Shown here: one piece after another, positions 35,875-43,713 of the stretch
How positions within the stretch are numbered: position 1 is the stretch's first letter
Layout: each line of letters opens with the position of its first letter
Source: Neorhizobium alkalisoli
GTDB taxonomy: Bacteria > Pseudomonadota > Alphaproteobacteria > Rhizobiales > Rhizobiaceae
DNA length: 64,000 bases
NCBI RefSeq assembly: GCF_002968635.1
Contig: NZ_PVBN01000011.1
Location: forward strand, 1-64,000
Direction: 5' to 3'
Program-made: the position numbers and the translations under genes
Notes under the pieces: model-generated
Seen by the model: the letters and a program-made list of their open reading frames with translations, nothing else
What the model was told of the DNA's origin: nothing
Database searches by the model: none

Positions 35875-36957
35875 TCAGAACCGCACTGCGTTGCCGTTCC
35901 TGTCACGCGGCGTCCAAACATTCTCGTAGCCGAACTCTTTCAGAGCCGTCTTGAGATAGCTCTCGTCGACCCACTCGCTGACGTCGAAAGGCTTGCGGAT
36001 CAGCTTCTGGCCAACCGCGAACTTGATGCCGGCTTCGACGTTGGCGCGGTAGAAATCGTCGAGCAGCGGGCTTTGGCGATCCTTCAGCACTTGGTCATCA
36101 TAATCCTTCTCGAAGCTCGAGCGTGGTGAGCCGGTGAGCGACCAGATATCGAAGAGCGCCGAACGGTTCTTCTCGTCGGATGCGAAATAGGATGCCTTGA
36201 CGAAGTTGTTGACGACTCGTTGGGTGAGAGCCGGATAGGCCCCACGGAAGGCGTCGGTCACCACGAAGGAGCCGAAGTTGCTGCCAGGTGCCGGGCTCCC
36301 TTTGGTCGTGTAAAGGACGTTGGCGATGCCCTTTTCGACGAGTTGCAGCACGCTGCTGCCGCCACCCACCACCACATCGACATCGCCGGAGGTGATTGCT
36401 GCGATCTGGTCGGCGGTCTGCAGGTCGAAGAATTGCACGTCCTCGGCGGTGAGACCCACCTGAGCCAGCACCAGGGATAGGCCCAGCTCATTGATCGTGC
36501 CGCGCGAGGTCGAAACCTTCTTGCCCTTCAAATCCGCCAGCGATCCGATCTTGGCGTCCGGCCGGGCGACGAGATAAATCGGGCTGACGCCATAGGAAGC
36601 CACCACCTTCGTCTTCAGACCGGCTCCACGGCCAACGATGTTCGGCAAGCCACCGTAGTAAGCAAAATCGAGCTGGCCATTGGCGAAGGCTTCATTGATC
36701 GCTGGGCCGGTTCCACGGGGAAACTGCCATTCGATCGTTATGCCGTCGGCAGCAAATTCCTTCTCCAGCAGTTCCTGCGCCCGCACCACCCCGATCGCAC
36801 CGGTGCCATAGGGCTTGCCGGCTGCGTTTCCGAAGGATGCGATCCGTATTGCTTTTGGCTTCTCCTCGGCCATTGCCACAGTCGGGTTGACCGCGATTGC
36901 AACCAGAGAAAGGGCAGCAGCAAGCATGCCCGCAATTTGTCTTCGGGTCGTCAACAT
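35875..36957 (-). CDS. Sulfonate-type ABC binding protein, tandem copy 1
   Basis: This SsuA-like binding protein has 360 residues and a signal peptide ending near TVAMAEE. It shares long identical blocks with the next gene: PRGTGPAINEAFANGQLDF, GGLPNIVGRGAGLKT and the C-terminal QKLIRKPFDVS. The ATG at 36957 follows GAGGATTTGAG and begins the signal sequence. Divergence elsewhere suggests that ligand preference differs from its twin. Confidence 0.9.
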   Translation of the reverse strand: MLTTRRQIAGMLAAALSLVAIAVNPTVAMAEEKPKAIRIASFGNAAGKPYGTGAIGVVRAQELLEKEFAADGITIEWQFPRGTGPAINEAFANGQLDFAYYGGLPNIVGRGAGLKTKVVASYGVSPIYLVARPDAKIGSLADLKGKKVSTSRGTINELGLSLVLAQVGLTAEDVQFFDLQTADQIAAITSGDVDVVVGGGSSVLQLVEKGIANVLYTTKGSPAPGSNFGSFVVTDAFRGAYPALTQRVVNNFVKASYFASDEKNRSALFDIWSLTGSPRSSFEKDYDDQVLKDRQSPLLDDFYRANVEAGIKFAVGQKLIRKPFDVSEWVDESYLKTALKEFGYENVWTPRDRNGNAVRF

Positions 36958-37022
36958 CTCAAATCCTCGATCCGTATTTGCCGGGTCCGACCGATGCAGC
37001 CATCGGCCGGAAGACTTCATTA

Positions 37023-38093
37023 TCAGCTGATCTTCTTGCCCTTGGCGTCGCGACTGGCCCAGAAGCCGTTATATCCGAGATCGGCGAGCGCTTTCTTGAG
37101 GTAACGATCGTCGATCCAGGCGCTGACGTCGAAGGGCTTGCGGATCAGCTTCTGATCGGTCGAAAACCGGATGCCGGCTTCAAGGTTGGCCTTGTAGAAA
37201 TCGTCAACAAGGGGATTGTTGCGATCTCTGAGGTCATCGTCCTTGTAGTCTGCGACGAAGGCGGAACGGGGCGCTCCCGTCAATGCCAGAAGGTCGTAGA
37301 GTGTCTCGCGGTTTTCTTCCAAAGATGCAAAATGCGCCGCCTCGATGAAGCTCTTGACGACACGCTGGGTGATCTCCGGATATTGCTTGGAGAATCGTTC
37401 GATCACGACGAAGGAACCGAAGCTGCTGCCCGGAGCGGGGTTGCTCTTTGTGGTAAACACCACCTGACCCAGGCCTTTTTCGACAAGGTGCAACACGTTG
37501 CTGCCACCGCCGATCACGGCGTCGACATCGCCGGAGGAAAAGGCCGCCGTTTGATCAGCCCCCTGCAGATCGAATATCTGAACGTCGCCCGAGGTAAGGC
37601 CGACCTCGCCTAGGAACTGCGAAAGCGAAAGCTCGTAGATCGTTCCCCGCTGTACTGCGACCTTCTTTCCTTTCAGGTCGGCTAGTTTCCCGACTTGCGC
37701 CGAGGGCCTGACCACCAGATAGGTCGGTGCATTGCCGTTGCCGGCCAGCACCCGTGTCTTCAGTCCTGCACCGCGCCCGACGATGTTCGGCAGGCCACCA
37801 TAACTTGAAAAATCGAGTTGGCCGTTTGCGAAAGCTTCGTTGATCGCCGGTCCGGTGCCCCGTGGGAACTGCCAGTCGATCCTGATGCCGTCATTGGAGA
37901 ACTCTTTCTCCAAAAATTGCCGTGCCCGCAGCACACCGACCGGACCGGTCCCATAGGGTTTGCCGGCGGCGTTTCCAGGTCCCGCGATCCGGATCACCTC
38001 GGGTTTGGACTGGGCTTTGGCAATAGAGAATGTCGTGGGAAGCGCGGCTGCCGCCGCAGCCAATCCCAGGAAGGTCCTGCGTGTCGTCTGCAT
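37023..38093 (-). CDS. Sulfonate-type ABC binding protein, tandem copy 2
   Basis: This 356-residue paralog of the neighbouring binding protein has a twin-arginine-like leader (MQTTRRTFLGLAAAAAALP) with cleavage near SIAKA. It has the same framework motifs PRGTGPAINEAFANGQLDF and GGLPNIVGRGAGLKT. It begins 60 nt after the ferredoxin gene. Tandem duplication with drift is the simplest origin. One permease pair would then accept two ligands. Confidence 0.9.
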   Translation of the reverse strand: MQTTRRTFLGLAAAAAALPTTFSIAKAQSKPEVIRIAGPGNAAGKPYGTGPVGVLRARQFLEKEFSNDGIRIDWQFPRGTGPAINEAFANGQLDFSSYGGLPNIVGRGAGLKTRVLAGNGNAPTYLVVRPSAQVGKLADLKGKKVAVQRGTIYELSLSQFLGEVGLTSGDVQIFDLQGADQTAAFSSGDVDAVIGGGSNVLHLVEKGLGQVVFTTKSNPAPGSSFGSFVVIERFSKQYPEITQRVVKSFIEAAHFASLEENRETLYDLLALTGAPRSAFVADYKDDDLRDRNNPLVDDFYKANLEAGIRFSTDQKLIRKPFDVSAWIDDRYLKKALADLGYNGFWASRDAKGKKIS

Positions 38094-38153
38094 GGCCGAA
38101 TGTCCTGCTGGTTGCCTGGTGGTGGCCGCGTCAGCAGGCGGCCGATCCGATCA

Positions 38154-38477
38154 TCAATGGTGTTCGAGACGTTTCATGACTTCGTGCGTTGGGCGGGGCC
38201 TACCGCCTCGAACCCAGCCGATCGACATTCGATAGCTGCCGAATAGATTCTGCGCTTCGAGTTCGGCAACGGTAATGCCCGTCAGTTCCGTAGTCTGCGG
38301 CCCAACGTAGAGCGCGTCGTCGGGACAGTAGACCTCGCACATGAAACAGGTCTGGCAATCGTCCTGACGGGCAATCACCGGAATACCGTCGGGCGTGATG
38401 TCGAAGACGTTCGTCGGGCAGACGCTCACGCAAATGTTGCAACCGGTGCACCGATCTTCGCTGATCACTTCGATCAT
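38154..38477 (-). CDS. Two-cluster [4Fe-4S] ferredoxin-type protein
   Basis: This 107-residue protein has two CxxCxxCxxxCP motifs, Cys10/13/16/20 and Cys41/44/47/51, so it should carry two [4Fe-4S] clusters. It starts MIEVISEDRCTGCNICVSVC. The C-terminal 45 residues after the clusters lack Cys and end basic (SIGWVRGGRPRPTHEVM). The start overlaps the flavoprotein stop as ATGA, so the two are translated together. Its layout beside a fumarate-reductase-type flavoprotein recalls the AprB-AprA pair, but it is shorter than typical AprB. Confidence 0.9.
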   Translation of the reverse strand: MIEVISEDRCTGCNICVSVCPTNVFDITPDGIPVIARQDDCQTCFMCEVYCPDDALYVGPQTTELTGITVAELEAQNLFGSYRMSIGWVRGGRPRPTHEVMKRLEHH

Positions 38478-40096
38478 GCTGCCAGCTCCTCGAGTTCCGG
38501 CGATGGAGCACGTTGCTTTCCGATCCAGACGTCGTCCAAACCCCCACTGGTCGTGTAGTGGAGCTGGTTATCGTCTTTCTTCGGATAATCCTCGCGCTTA
38601 TGCATGCCGCGCGTCTCGGTGCGCGACAGAGCGCTGTGGTACATCCAGCGCGACGTGGCGAGCATCGCTACGCTTTCACGGGTGCGTTGCGCTTCGCCAA
38701 ACGAAGCCGCTTGCGCGGTGCGTATGCCAGACCATAGACCATCGAGACGACCGAGCGAGTCCGTCAACCGTTCTCCGCTTCGCAGGTAATTGCGGTCATA
38801 GGGATGGACCTCATCCTGCACGGCGCGAGCGAGCGTCGCCGCATCGATCGCGCGTCCCGAGCCATCGGCAACGCCGACACCGCCCGCCCGCACATAGCGC
38901 CGACCGCGGCCGCGATATTGCAGGCCATGTTCGCCAGCTGAATGACCGGCCCAGAAGCCGGACGACATCGCCCAGGCCGCATTGTGACTTCCACCGCCTG
39001 TAAAGGCGCCGCAGATCAGTTCGCGCGTCGCCGCATCGCCGGCCGCATAAAGGCCAGAGACGGTTGTAGCACAGCCGTTGTCGACGATTCTGAGGCCGCC
39101 GGTGCCGCGCACAGTACCTTCCAGCAAGAGCGTTACGGGGAAGCGCTGACGGAATGGATCAATGCCGGCGCGATCAAGCGGCAAGAAGAAGTTCGGTTGG
39201 GCATAACGCATTGCCTGCTCGGTTTCGGCATCCGCCTTGTCGAGCTGTGCAAAGACGCGTTGCGTCTGGAGCACTCGGGCCATCACCGAACGACCGCCCT
39301 TCGAGGCAGCGCCCGGTATCGGCGTGCCATCCTCGAAGGTGAAGGATGCCCATTCATAAAAGCGCGTCTTGGTAACCGACCCCCCTTCGAGCGCCATGGC
39401 ATAGGCGGTCGAGAATTCCATGCCGGAAAGCTCGGCGCCCAGTTCCGCGGCGAGCAACAGGCCGTCACCGGTCAGCACATTGCAGCCGAGCGCCTTGCTG
39501 AGAAAGGCGCAGCCGCCGGTGGCGATCACCACCGCCCCTGCCCGTACCAGCCAGGTGTCGCCCTTTTGGCGGCGGATGCCAGCCGCACCGGCGACCGCGC
39601 CCGTCTCGTCGCGCAGCAATTCGAGTGCCGGGCTGTGATCGAGAATCTTGACGCCTGCCGCCTTGGTACGCTTGCGCATCAGCCGCATGTAATCCGGTCC
39701 GTCGAGACTTCTACGGATGGAGTTTCCGTTTTCGTCGTCGCTGAAGGGATATCCCCACTCGGCCAGATGGTTGACGTTTTGATATGTCTGATCGAGCACT
39801 CGCCGCATCCAGGCAGGATCAGCGAGCCGTCCGCCGAGATCCCATCGGCTGTTCATAGCCTGGGAACGGCGTACCGGGTCCGGCGGCACGTACCAGACAC
39901 CCGTGCCAGAAGGCGCAGTTGCTCCGGAGGAACCACAGAAGCCCTTGTCGACCAAGACGACTTTTGCACCCTTGCCCGCAGCTGCGATCGCCGCCCAGGT
40001 GCCGGCAGGGCCGCCGCCAATGACGAGAACGTCGGCGTCAAATTCGAGCGAAGCGGAAGGGGCCGCAATATTCGCAGCTGTAGATGGACTCACCAT
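38474..40096 (-). CDS. Fumarate reductase/AprA-like FAD flavoprotein
   Basis: This 540-residue flavoprotein of the succinate dehydrogenase/fumarate reductase/AprA family has the FAD dinucleotide motif VLVIGGGPAGTWAA at 24-37. Other marks are DKGFCGSSGATAPSGTGVW and the late FAD-binding GLYAAGDAATRELICGAF. The C-terminal helical domain (AQAASFGEAQRTRESVAM) follows. It forms an operon start with a coupled ferredoxin, then two sulfonate-type binding proteins and a transporter. This suggests a redox enzyme that handles the imported, probably sulfur-containing compound. APS reduction itself is unlikely without sulfate-activation genes nearby. Confidence 0.85.
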   Translation of the reverse strand: MVSPSTAANIAAPSASLEFDADVLVIGGGPAGTWAAIAAAGKGAKVVLVDKGFCGSSGATAPSGTGVWYVPPDPVRRSQAMNSRWDLGGRLADPAWMRRVLDQTYQNVNHLAEWGYPFSDDENGNSIRRSLDGPDYMRLMRKRTKAAGVKILDHSPALELLRDETGAVAGAAGIRRQKGDTWLVRAGAVVIATGGCAFLSKALGCNVLTGDGLLLAAELGAELSGMEFSTAYAMALEGGSVTKTRFYEWASFTFEDGTPIPGAASKGGRSVMARVLQTQRVFAQLDKADAETEQAMRYAQPNFFLPLDRAGIDPFRQRFPVTLLLEGTVRGTGGLRIVDNGCATTVSGLYAAGDAATRELICGAFTGGGSHNAAWAMSSGFWAGHSAGEHGLQYRGRGRRYVRAGGVGVADGSGRAIDAATLARAVQDEVHPYDRNYLRSGERLTDSLGRLDGLWSGIRTAQAASFGEAQRTRESVAMLATSRWMYHSALSRTETRGMHKREDYPKKDDNQLHYTTSGGLDDVWIGKQRAPSPELEELAA

Positions 40097-40193
40097 AATC
40101 TGTCTCTCCTGGCCGGATTGGACGCCTCTGACGTTAGATCCCCGATATCAGCGACGTTCCCTTCGGGCACGGCTCGCCGATACCTCCCATATT

Positions 40194-40210
40194 ATCTACT
40201 AAATCTATAG
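40194..40210 (-). promoter_or_regulatory. AT-rich block shared with 32993-33009
   Basis: On the minus strand it reads CTATAGATTTAGTAGAT, matching 12 of 17 bases at the site upstream of the LLM operon. It lies 98-114 nt before the flavoprotein gene. Similar placement hints at one regulator for both operons. The match is modest for AT-rich DNA. Confidence 0.35.
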
Positions 40211-40389
40211 ACAAAAGGAACTTGTGCGCCGGCAAAGTCGGTAGGTGAGAAAAAATTTACCCCTTTCGACATGCATCCTAAAACGATCAGTGGATTTCAT
40301 GCCCTCGCAGCCGACTACAAGGGAGGAAGGAATCTTCGCCGAAACTGCTGCTGGTGACGCTATAGGTCACGCCGTCTCATCGCGGAAGG

Positions 40390-40423
40390 GTAATACACCT
40401 TTTCTATTGATAAAGGATATTAC
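40390..40423 (+). promoter_or_regulatory. Bipartite inverted repeat upstream of the amino acid ABC operon
   Basis: Outer arms GTAATA and TATTAC enclose inner arms CCTTT and AAAGG with a nine-base centre, spanning 34 bases about 100 nt upstream of the binding-protein start. It could be a dimeric or tetrameric operator or an RNA hairpin in the leader. No T-run follows. Confidence 0.45.
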
Positions 40424-40522
40424 AGGATAGCTGTTCCTCTCTGAGCTTAAAGTGAGGATGCGATTGCTCGTGGGATTGGAGGGGGTCCTCTAGGTTCTTT
40501 GGCGGAATAAGGAGCCTGATGA

Positions 40523-41359
40523 ATGTTTTCCAGTACCGTTGCCAAGACCGTTTTCGGTCTCGCCCTTTCGATCTCCGCACTCGCTGCAACCCAGGCGTCC
40601 GCCGATGCAACGCTCGACCGCATCAAGGGTCGCGGCACACTGACCGTTGGGGTGATCCTGTCCGGTGCGCCGTTCGGCTATATCGACCCCAAGACCCAGG
40701 CGCAGAAAGGTTTCAACCTCGATATCGCGCAGGCGCTGGCCGATGACCTCGGTGTCAAGCTGGAAACCGTTGCAGTTACGCCGCCGAACCGCGTGCAGTT
40801 CCTGCAGCAGGGCAAGGTCGACATCCTCATTGCCAACATGCAGTATACCGAGGACCGCGCAAAGATTCTCGACTACGTGCCGACGCCCTATGACCGCAGC
40901 GGTGGCGCCGCTGTCGTGCGAAAGGACAGCGGCCTGAAGGACTGGGCCGACCTGAAGGGCAAGCCGGTCTGTGTTTCGCAAGGCTCCAACTACACGCAGC
41001 CTCTGATGGAAGAATATGGCGCGGTGGTGAAGGCGCTTCCAAGCCAGCCGGAATCGCTGCTCGCACTGCAGGGAGGCAATTGTGTTGCAGCCGTGCATGT
41101 CGGCGCCACCGTCGGCCTCCTACTGCAGGATAGAGTGGAGGAATGGAAGGACTATGCAATCCCCTTCCCGACCGAGTTGATCCCATCGGATTCGGTAATC
41201 TGGCTGCGCAAGGGGGAAAAGGATACCCAGACCGCCTTGGACGCTGGCGTCAAGAAGCTGCACACCTCCGGAAAGCTCCTCGAATTCGCCAAGGCCAACC
41301 GGCTCCTAAACACGGAATACCTGCAACAGGCAAACAAGACGCTTTCCGCCAGCAAGTAA
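40523..41359 (+). CDS. Polar amino acid-type ABC binding protein (family 3)
   Basis: This 278-residue SBP_bac_3 protein has a signal peptide cleaved after ASA near residue 27. The mature part has the family start LTVGVILSGAPFGYIDPKT, QKGFNLDIAQALADDLGVK, and VDILIANMQYTEDRAKILDY. It binds small polar amino acids or analogues. It has a strong Shine-Dalgarno (AAGGAG) and heads a six-gene plus-strand operon. The ligand might be an aminocarboxylate, given the downstream NtaA-type monooxygenase. Confidence 0.92.
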   Translation: MFSSTVAKTVFGLALSISALAATQASADATLDRIKGRGTLTVGVILSGAPFGYIDPKTQAQKGFNLDIAQALADDLGVKLETVAVTPPNRVQFLQQGKVDILIANMQYTEDRAKILDYVPTPYDRSGGAAVVRKDSGLKDWADLKGKPVCVSQGSNYTQPLMEEYGAVVKALPSQPESLLALQGGNCVAAVHVGATVGLLLQDRVEEWKDYAIPFPTELIPSDSVIWLRKGEKDTQTALDAGVKKLHTSGKLLEFAKANRLLNTEYLQQANKTLSASK

Positions 41360-41381
41360 GCGGGCGGCATCGGAAGAGCAA

Positions 41382-42128
41382 ATGCAGGACATGAACCTCA
41401 CCGACCTGTTCGTCAGTCTGACGGACAAGGTCGGCTTGAACTACCAATTCCTGGCGACGGGATACGAGGCGCAGATCTGGCGTGATGGCTTCGTCACCAC
41501 GCTCTATCTCGTCGTCCTGCTTATCCCGGTCAGCCTGATCTTCGGCCTGCTGTTTGCTGCTTGCCTGACGTCCGGAAGGCTGTGGCTTTCGGCGCCGGTC
41601 AGGGCCTTCGTTGAGATCACCCGCAACACCCCGACCCTCGTGCAGCTGATGTTCAGCTTCCTGGTGCTCAATACCTTCGTCTCAAATCTGGTGGGCGGCG
41701 CACAGAACAATCCGCTAACGCCTTTCTTCTGGGTGGTCGCGGTGGTCGGCCTGCATATAGCAGCTCTGCATGCGGAGGCGATCCGCGCCGGTATCGAGGC
41801 AGTGCCGGCGTCGACGGTGGAAGCGGCACGCGGCATCGGCTTCAACCAGTTGCAGATCCTGCGATACGTCGAGGTTCCGCTGGCCTTTCGGGCTTCTTTA
41901 CCGGCGATCGTCAACAATCTGATCAATCTCGTAAAGCTGACGACGGTCGGGAATGCGATTGCGGTGAGTGAGATCACCTATGCTTCGATCATGGTTTGGA
42001 CGCAGCGCGACAACGTCGTCGAACTGATGATCGTCATCCTTGCCTTCTTCAGCCTCATCAATTTGATCGTCGCTCGCGTCGGTCTGTGGGTGGAGCGCAA
42101 GCTTGCTGTTCCGGGGTATGGCTTGTGA
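41382..42128 (+). CDS. Polar amino acid-type ABC permease 1
   Basis: This membrane permease of the HisM/GltK class has 248 residues. It has about five hydrophobic spans, the motif EITRNTPTLVQLMF at the front and the EAA loop ASTVEAARGIGFNQLQILRYV. It begins 22 nt after the binding-protein gene. Its stop overlaps the next permease start as GTGA, implying a coupled heterodimer. Confidence 0.92.
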   Translation: MQDMNLTDLFVSLTDKVGLNYQFLATGYEAQIWRDGFVTTLYLVVLLIPVSLIFGLLFAACLTSGRLWLSAPVRAFVEITRNTPTLVQLMFSFLVLNTFVSNLVGGAQNNPLTPFFWVVAVVGLHIAALHAEAIRAGIEAVPASTVEAARGIGFNQLQILRYVEVPLAFRASLPAIVNNLINLVKLTTVGNAIAVSEITYASIMVWTQRDNVVELMIVILAFFSLINLIVARVGLWVERKLAVPGYGL

Positions 42129-42907
42129 CGACCGCAACACTTCTTGAACCGCGAAAGCGCAGTGATCTTCTACGCACCGTCGGTTTTGTGGCGCTGCCGC
42201 TCGTTATCCTCGTCTGGTCGTTCATCGACCTCACGCTTGGACGGGAGTTGGTGGAGTGGATACCTTATCTCGCCTCCGGTTTTGCGATGAACATCGTCAT
42301 CAGCCTGTCGGCGATGGCGCTGGGTACCATGGTGGGCGCCATCTTCGGGATCCTGGAACTCGCGCCGTATCGATTGGTACGCTATCCGGTCGTTGCCTAC
42401 GTGCAGATCTTTCGCAATGCGCCGCATCTCGTGCTGATTTTCGCCACGACCTACATCTTTCCCTTCGAAATCGTCATCTTCGGCAACTACCTGCCGTTCC
42501 CCGATTGGGTGAAGGCGGTGATCGGCCTCGCTATTCCAGCCAGCGCCTATGTGGCCGAGATTACTCGCGGCGCCATCCTCTCCATTGCGACCGCACAGTG
42601 GGAGGCGGCGAAGGGCTTGGGCTTTTCGCGCGGGCAGGCAATGCGCTGGATCATCCTGCCGCAATGCCTGCGGCGCTCGCTGCCGCCATGGATGAACGTC
42701 GCCGCCTCGATCACCATGGGCACCGCGCTCGCATCCCTGGTGGGTGTGCATGAACTCTTGCATGCGGCCACCGATGCCAGCACCGCCGTGCGCCGGCTCG
42801 ATTTCACGATCATCGCCTATCTCGTGGTCATGGCCGCCTTCTTCATGCTCTGCTACCCGATCGCCCGCTTGACCCGCCGCCTTGAACGGCGCTTCAACGC
42901 GGCCTAA
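42125..42907 (+). CDS. Polar amino acid-type ABC permease 2
   Basis: This 260-residue permease starts at GTG 42125, which overlaps the preceding TGA by four bases. The in-frame stretch from 41996 is a shadow. It shows IFRNAPHLVLIFATTY, the usual N-terminal core motif, and the loop ATAQWEAAKGLGFSRGQAMRWI. It forms the channel with permease 1. An extended N-terminal cytoplasmic segment (TLLEPRKRSDLLR) is present. Confidence 0.9.
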   Translation: MTTATLLEPRKRSDLLRTVGFVALPLVILVWSFIDLTLGRELVEWIPYLASGFAMNIVISLSAMALGTMVGAIFGILELAPYRLVRYPVVAYVQIFRNAPHLVLIFATTYIFPFEIVIFGNYLPFPDWVKAVIGLAIPASAYVAEITRGAILSIATAQWEAAKGLGFSRGQAMRWIILPQCLRRSLPPWMNVAASITMGTALASLVGVHELLHAATDASTAVRRLDFTIIAYLVVMAAFFMLCYPIARLTRRLERRFNAA

Positions 42908-42918
42908 GGATTTTCAAG

Positions 42919-43704
42919 ATGAACACATTTGCCAACAACGCGATCGTCCGGCTGGAAGACGTACACTTGTCCTTTGGTCAGACGGAGGTGCTGAAGGGGA
43001 TTGACCTGACCGTCAACAAGGGCGATGCGGTTTCCATCATCGGCCCGTCCGGCTCCGGCAAATCAACCATCCTACGCTGCATCAATGCGCTGGTCGCACC
43101 CCAGAGCGGCCGCATCACCGTCGGCGGCACCCGTGTTGACCAGCTGACCAAAGAGAGCGAGCGCATTGCACTTCGCAAGCGCGTCGGCATCGTATTCCAG
43201 CAATACAACCTTTTCCCGCATCTGACGGTGCTCGACAACATCGTGCTGGCGCCGACCCGCATTCTCGGCGTTGACCGGCGCGAGGCGGAAAAGCTGGCCC
43301 GCCACCTGCTGGAGAAGGTTCGGCTTGTCGAAAAGGCCAACGCCTATCCCGGCCAGTTGTCCGGCGGGCAGCAACAGCGCGTTGCAATCGCCCGCGCGCT
43401 GGCGATGAAGCCGGAACTCGTCCTGTTCGACGAGGTAACCTCGGCGCTTGACCCGGAGACCGTCGGCGAAGTCTTGTGGGTGATCCGCGATCTCGTTCGA
43501 GATGGCATGACCAGCATTCTCGTGACCCATGAAATGCGTTTTGCCGAGGAGATCAGCGACACTGTCGTCTTTACCGAAAACGGCCGCGTCGTCGACCGGG
43601 GCTCGCCCGAGCAGATCTTCCGCAATCCGGACAATCCCCGTGTGCGTCAGTTCGTCAGCGGGCTTTCCGGGCATAATGCAATGCGCGACGGGGAAGGCAT
43701 CTAG
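42919..43704 (+). CDS. Polar amino acid-type ABC ATPase
   Basis: This 261-residue GlnQ/HisP-class ATPase has Walker A GPSGSGKST at 42-50, the Q-loop FQQYNLFPHLTVLDN, the signature LSGGQQQRVAIARALA and Walker B VLFDEVTSALDPE. It ends with the H-loop LVTHEMRFAEEI. It starts 11 nt after permease 2 and completes a standard four-gene importer. Confidence 0.93.
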   Translation: MNTFANNAIVRLEDVHLSFGQTEVLKGIDLTVNKGDAVSIIGPSGSGKSTILRCINALVAPQSGRITVGGTRVDQLTKESERIALRKRVGIVFQQYNLFPHLTVLDNIVLAPTRILGVDRREAEKLARHLLEKVRLVEKANAYPGQLSGGQQQRVAIARALAMKPELVLFDEVTSALDPETVGEVLWVIRDLVRDGMTSILVTHEMRFAEEISDTVVFTENGRVVDRGSPEQIFRNPDNPRVRQFVSGLSGHNAMRDGEGI

Positions 43705-43713
43705 GAGTCGGCC

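Larger units (their letters stand above)
40097..40522. other. Divergent intergenic region with two regulatory-looking repeats
   Basis: This 426-base region separates the flavoprotein operon (minus) from the polar amino acid transporter operon (plus). A CTATAG-containing AT-rich block at 40194-40210 points to the minus-strand gene, and a long bipartite inverted repeat at 40390-40423 lies nearer the plus-strand gene. The plus-strand start has AAGGAGCCTGATGA before it. The rest is unassigned. Confidence 0.45.

Noticed and set aside
38154-40096. Adenylylsulfate reductase AprBA
   Set aside because: The ferredoxin lacks the usual AprB length and no sulfate-activation genes are nearby, so only an AprAB-like layout is claimed.
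38942-40210. A 422-codon plus-strand frame opposite the flavoprotein gene
   Set aside because: GC-rich antisense shadow; the FAD motif and coupled ferredoxin lie on the minus strand.
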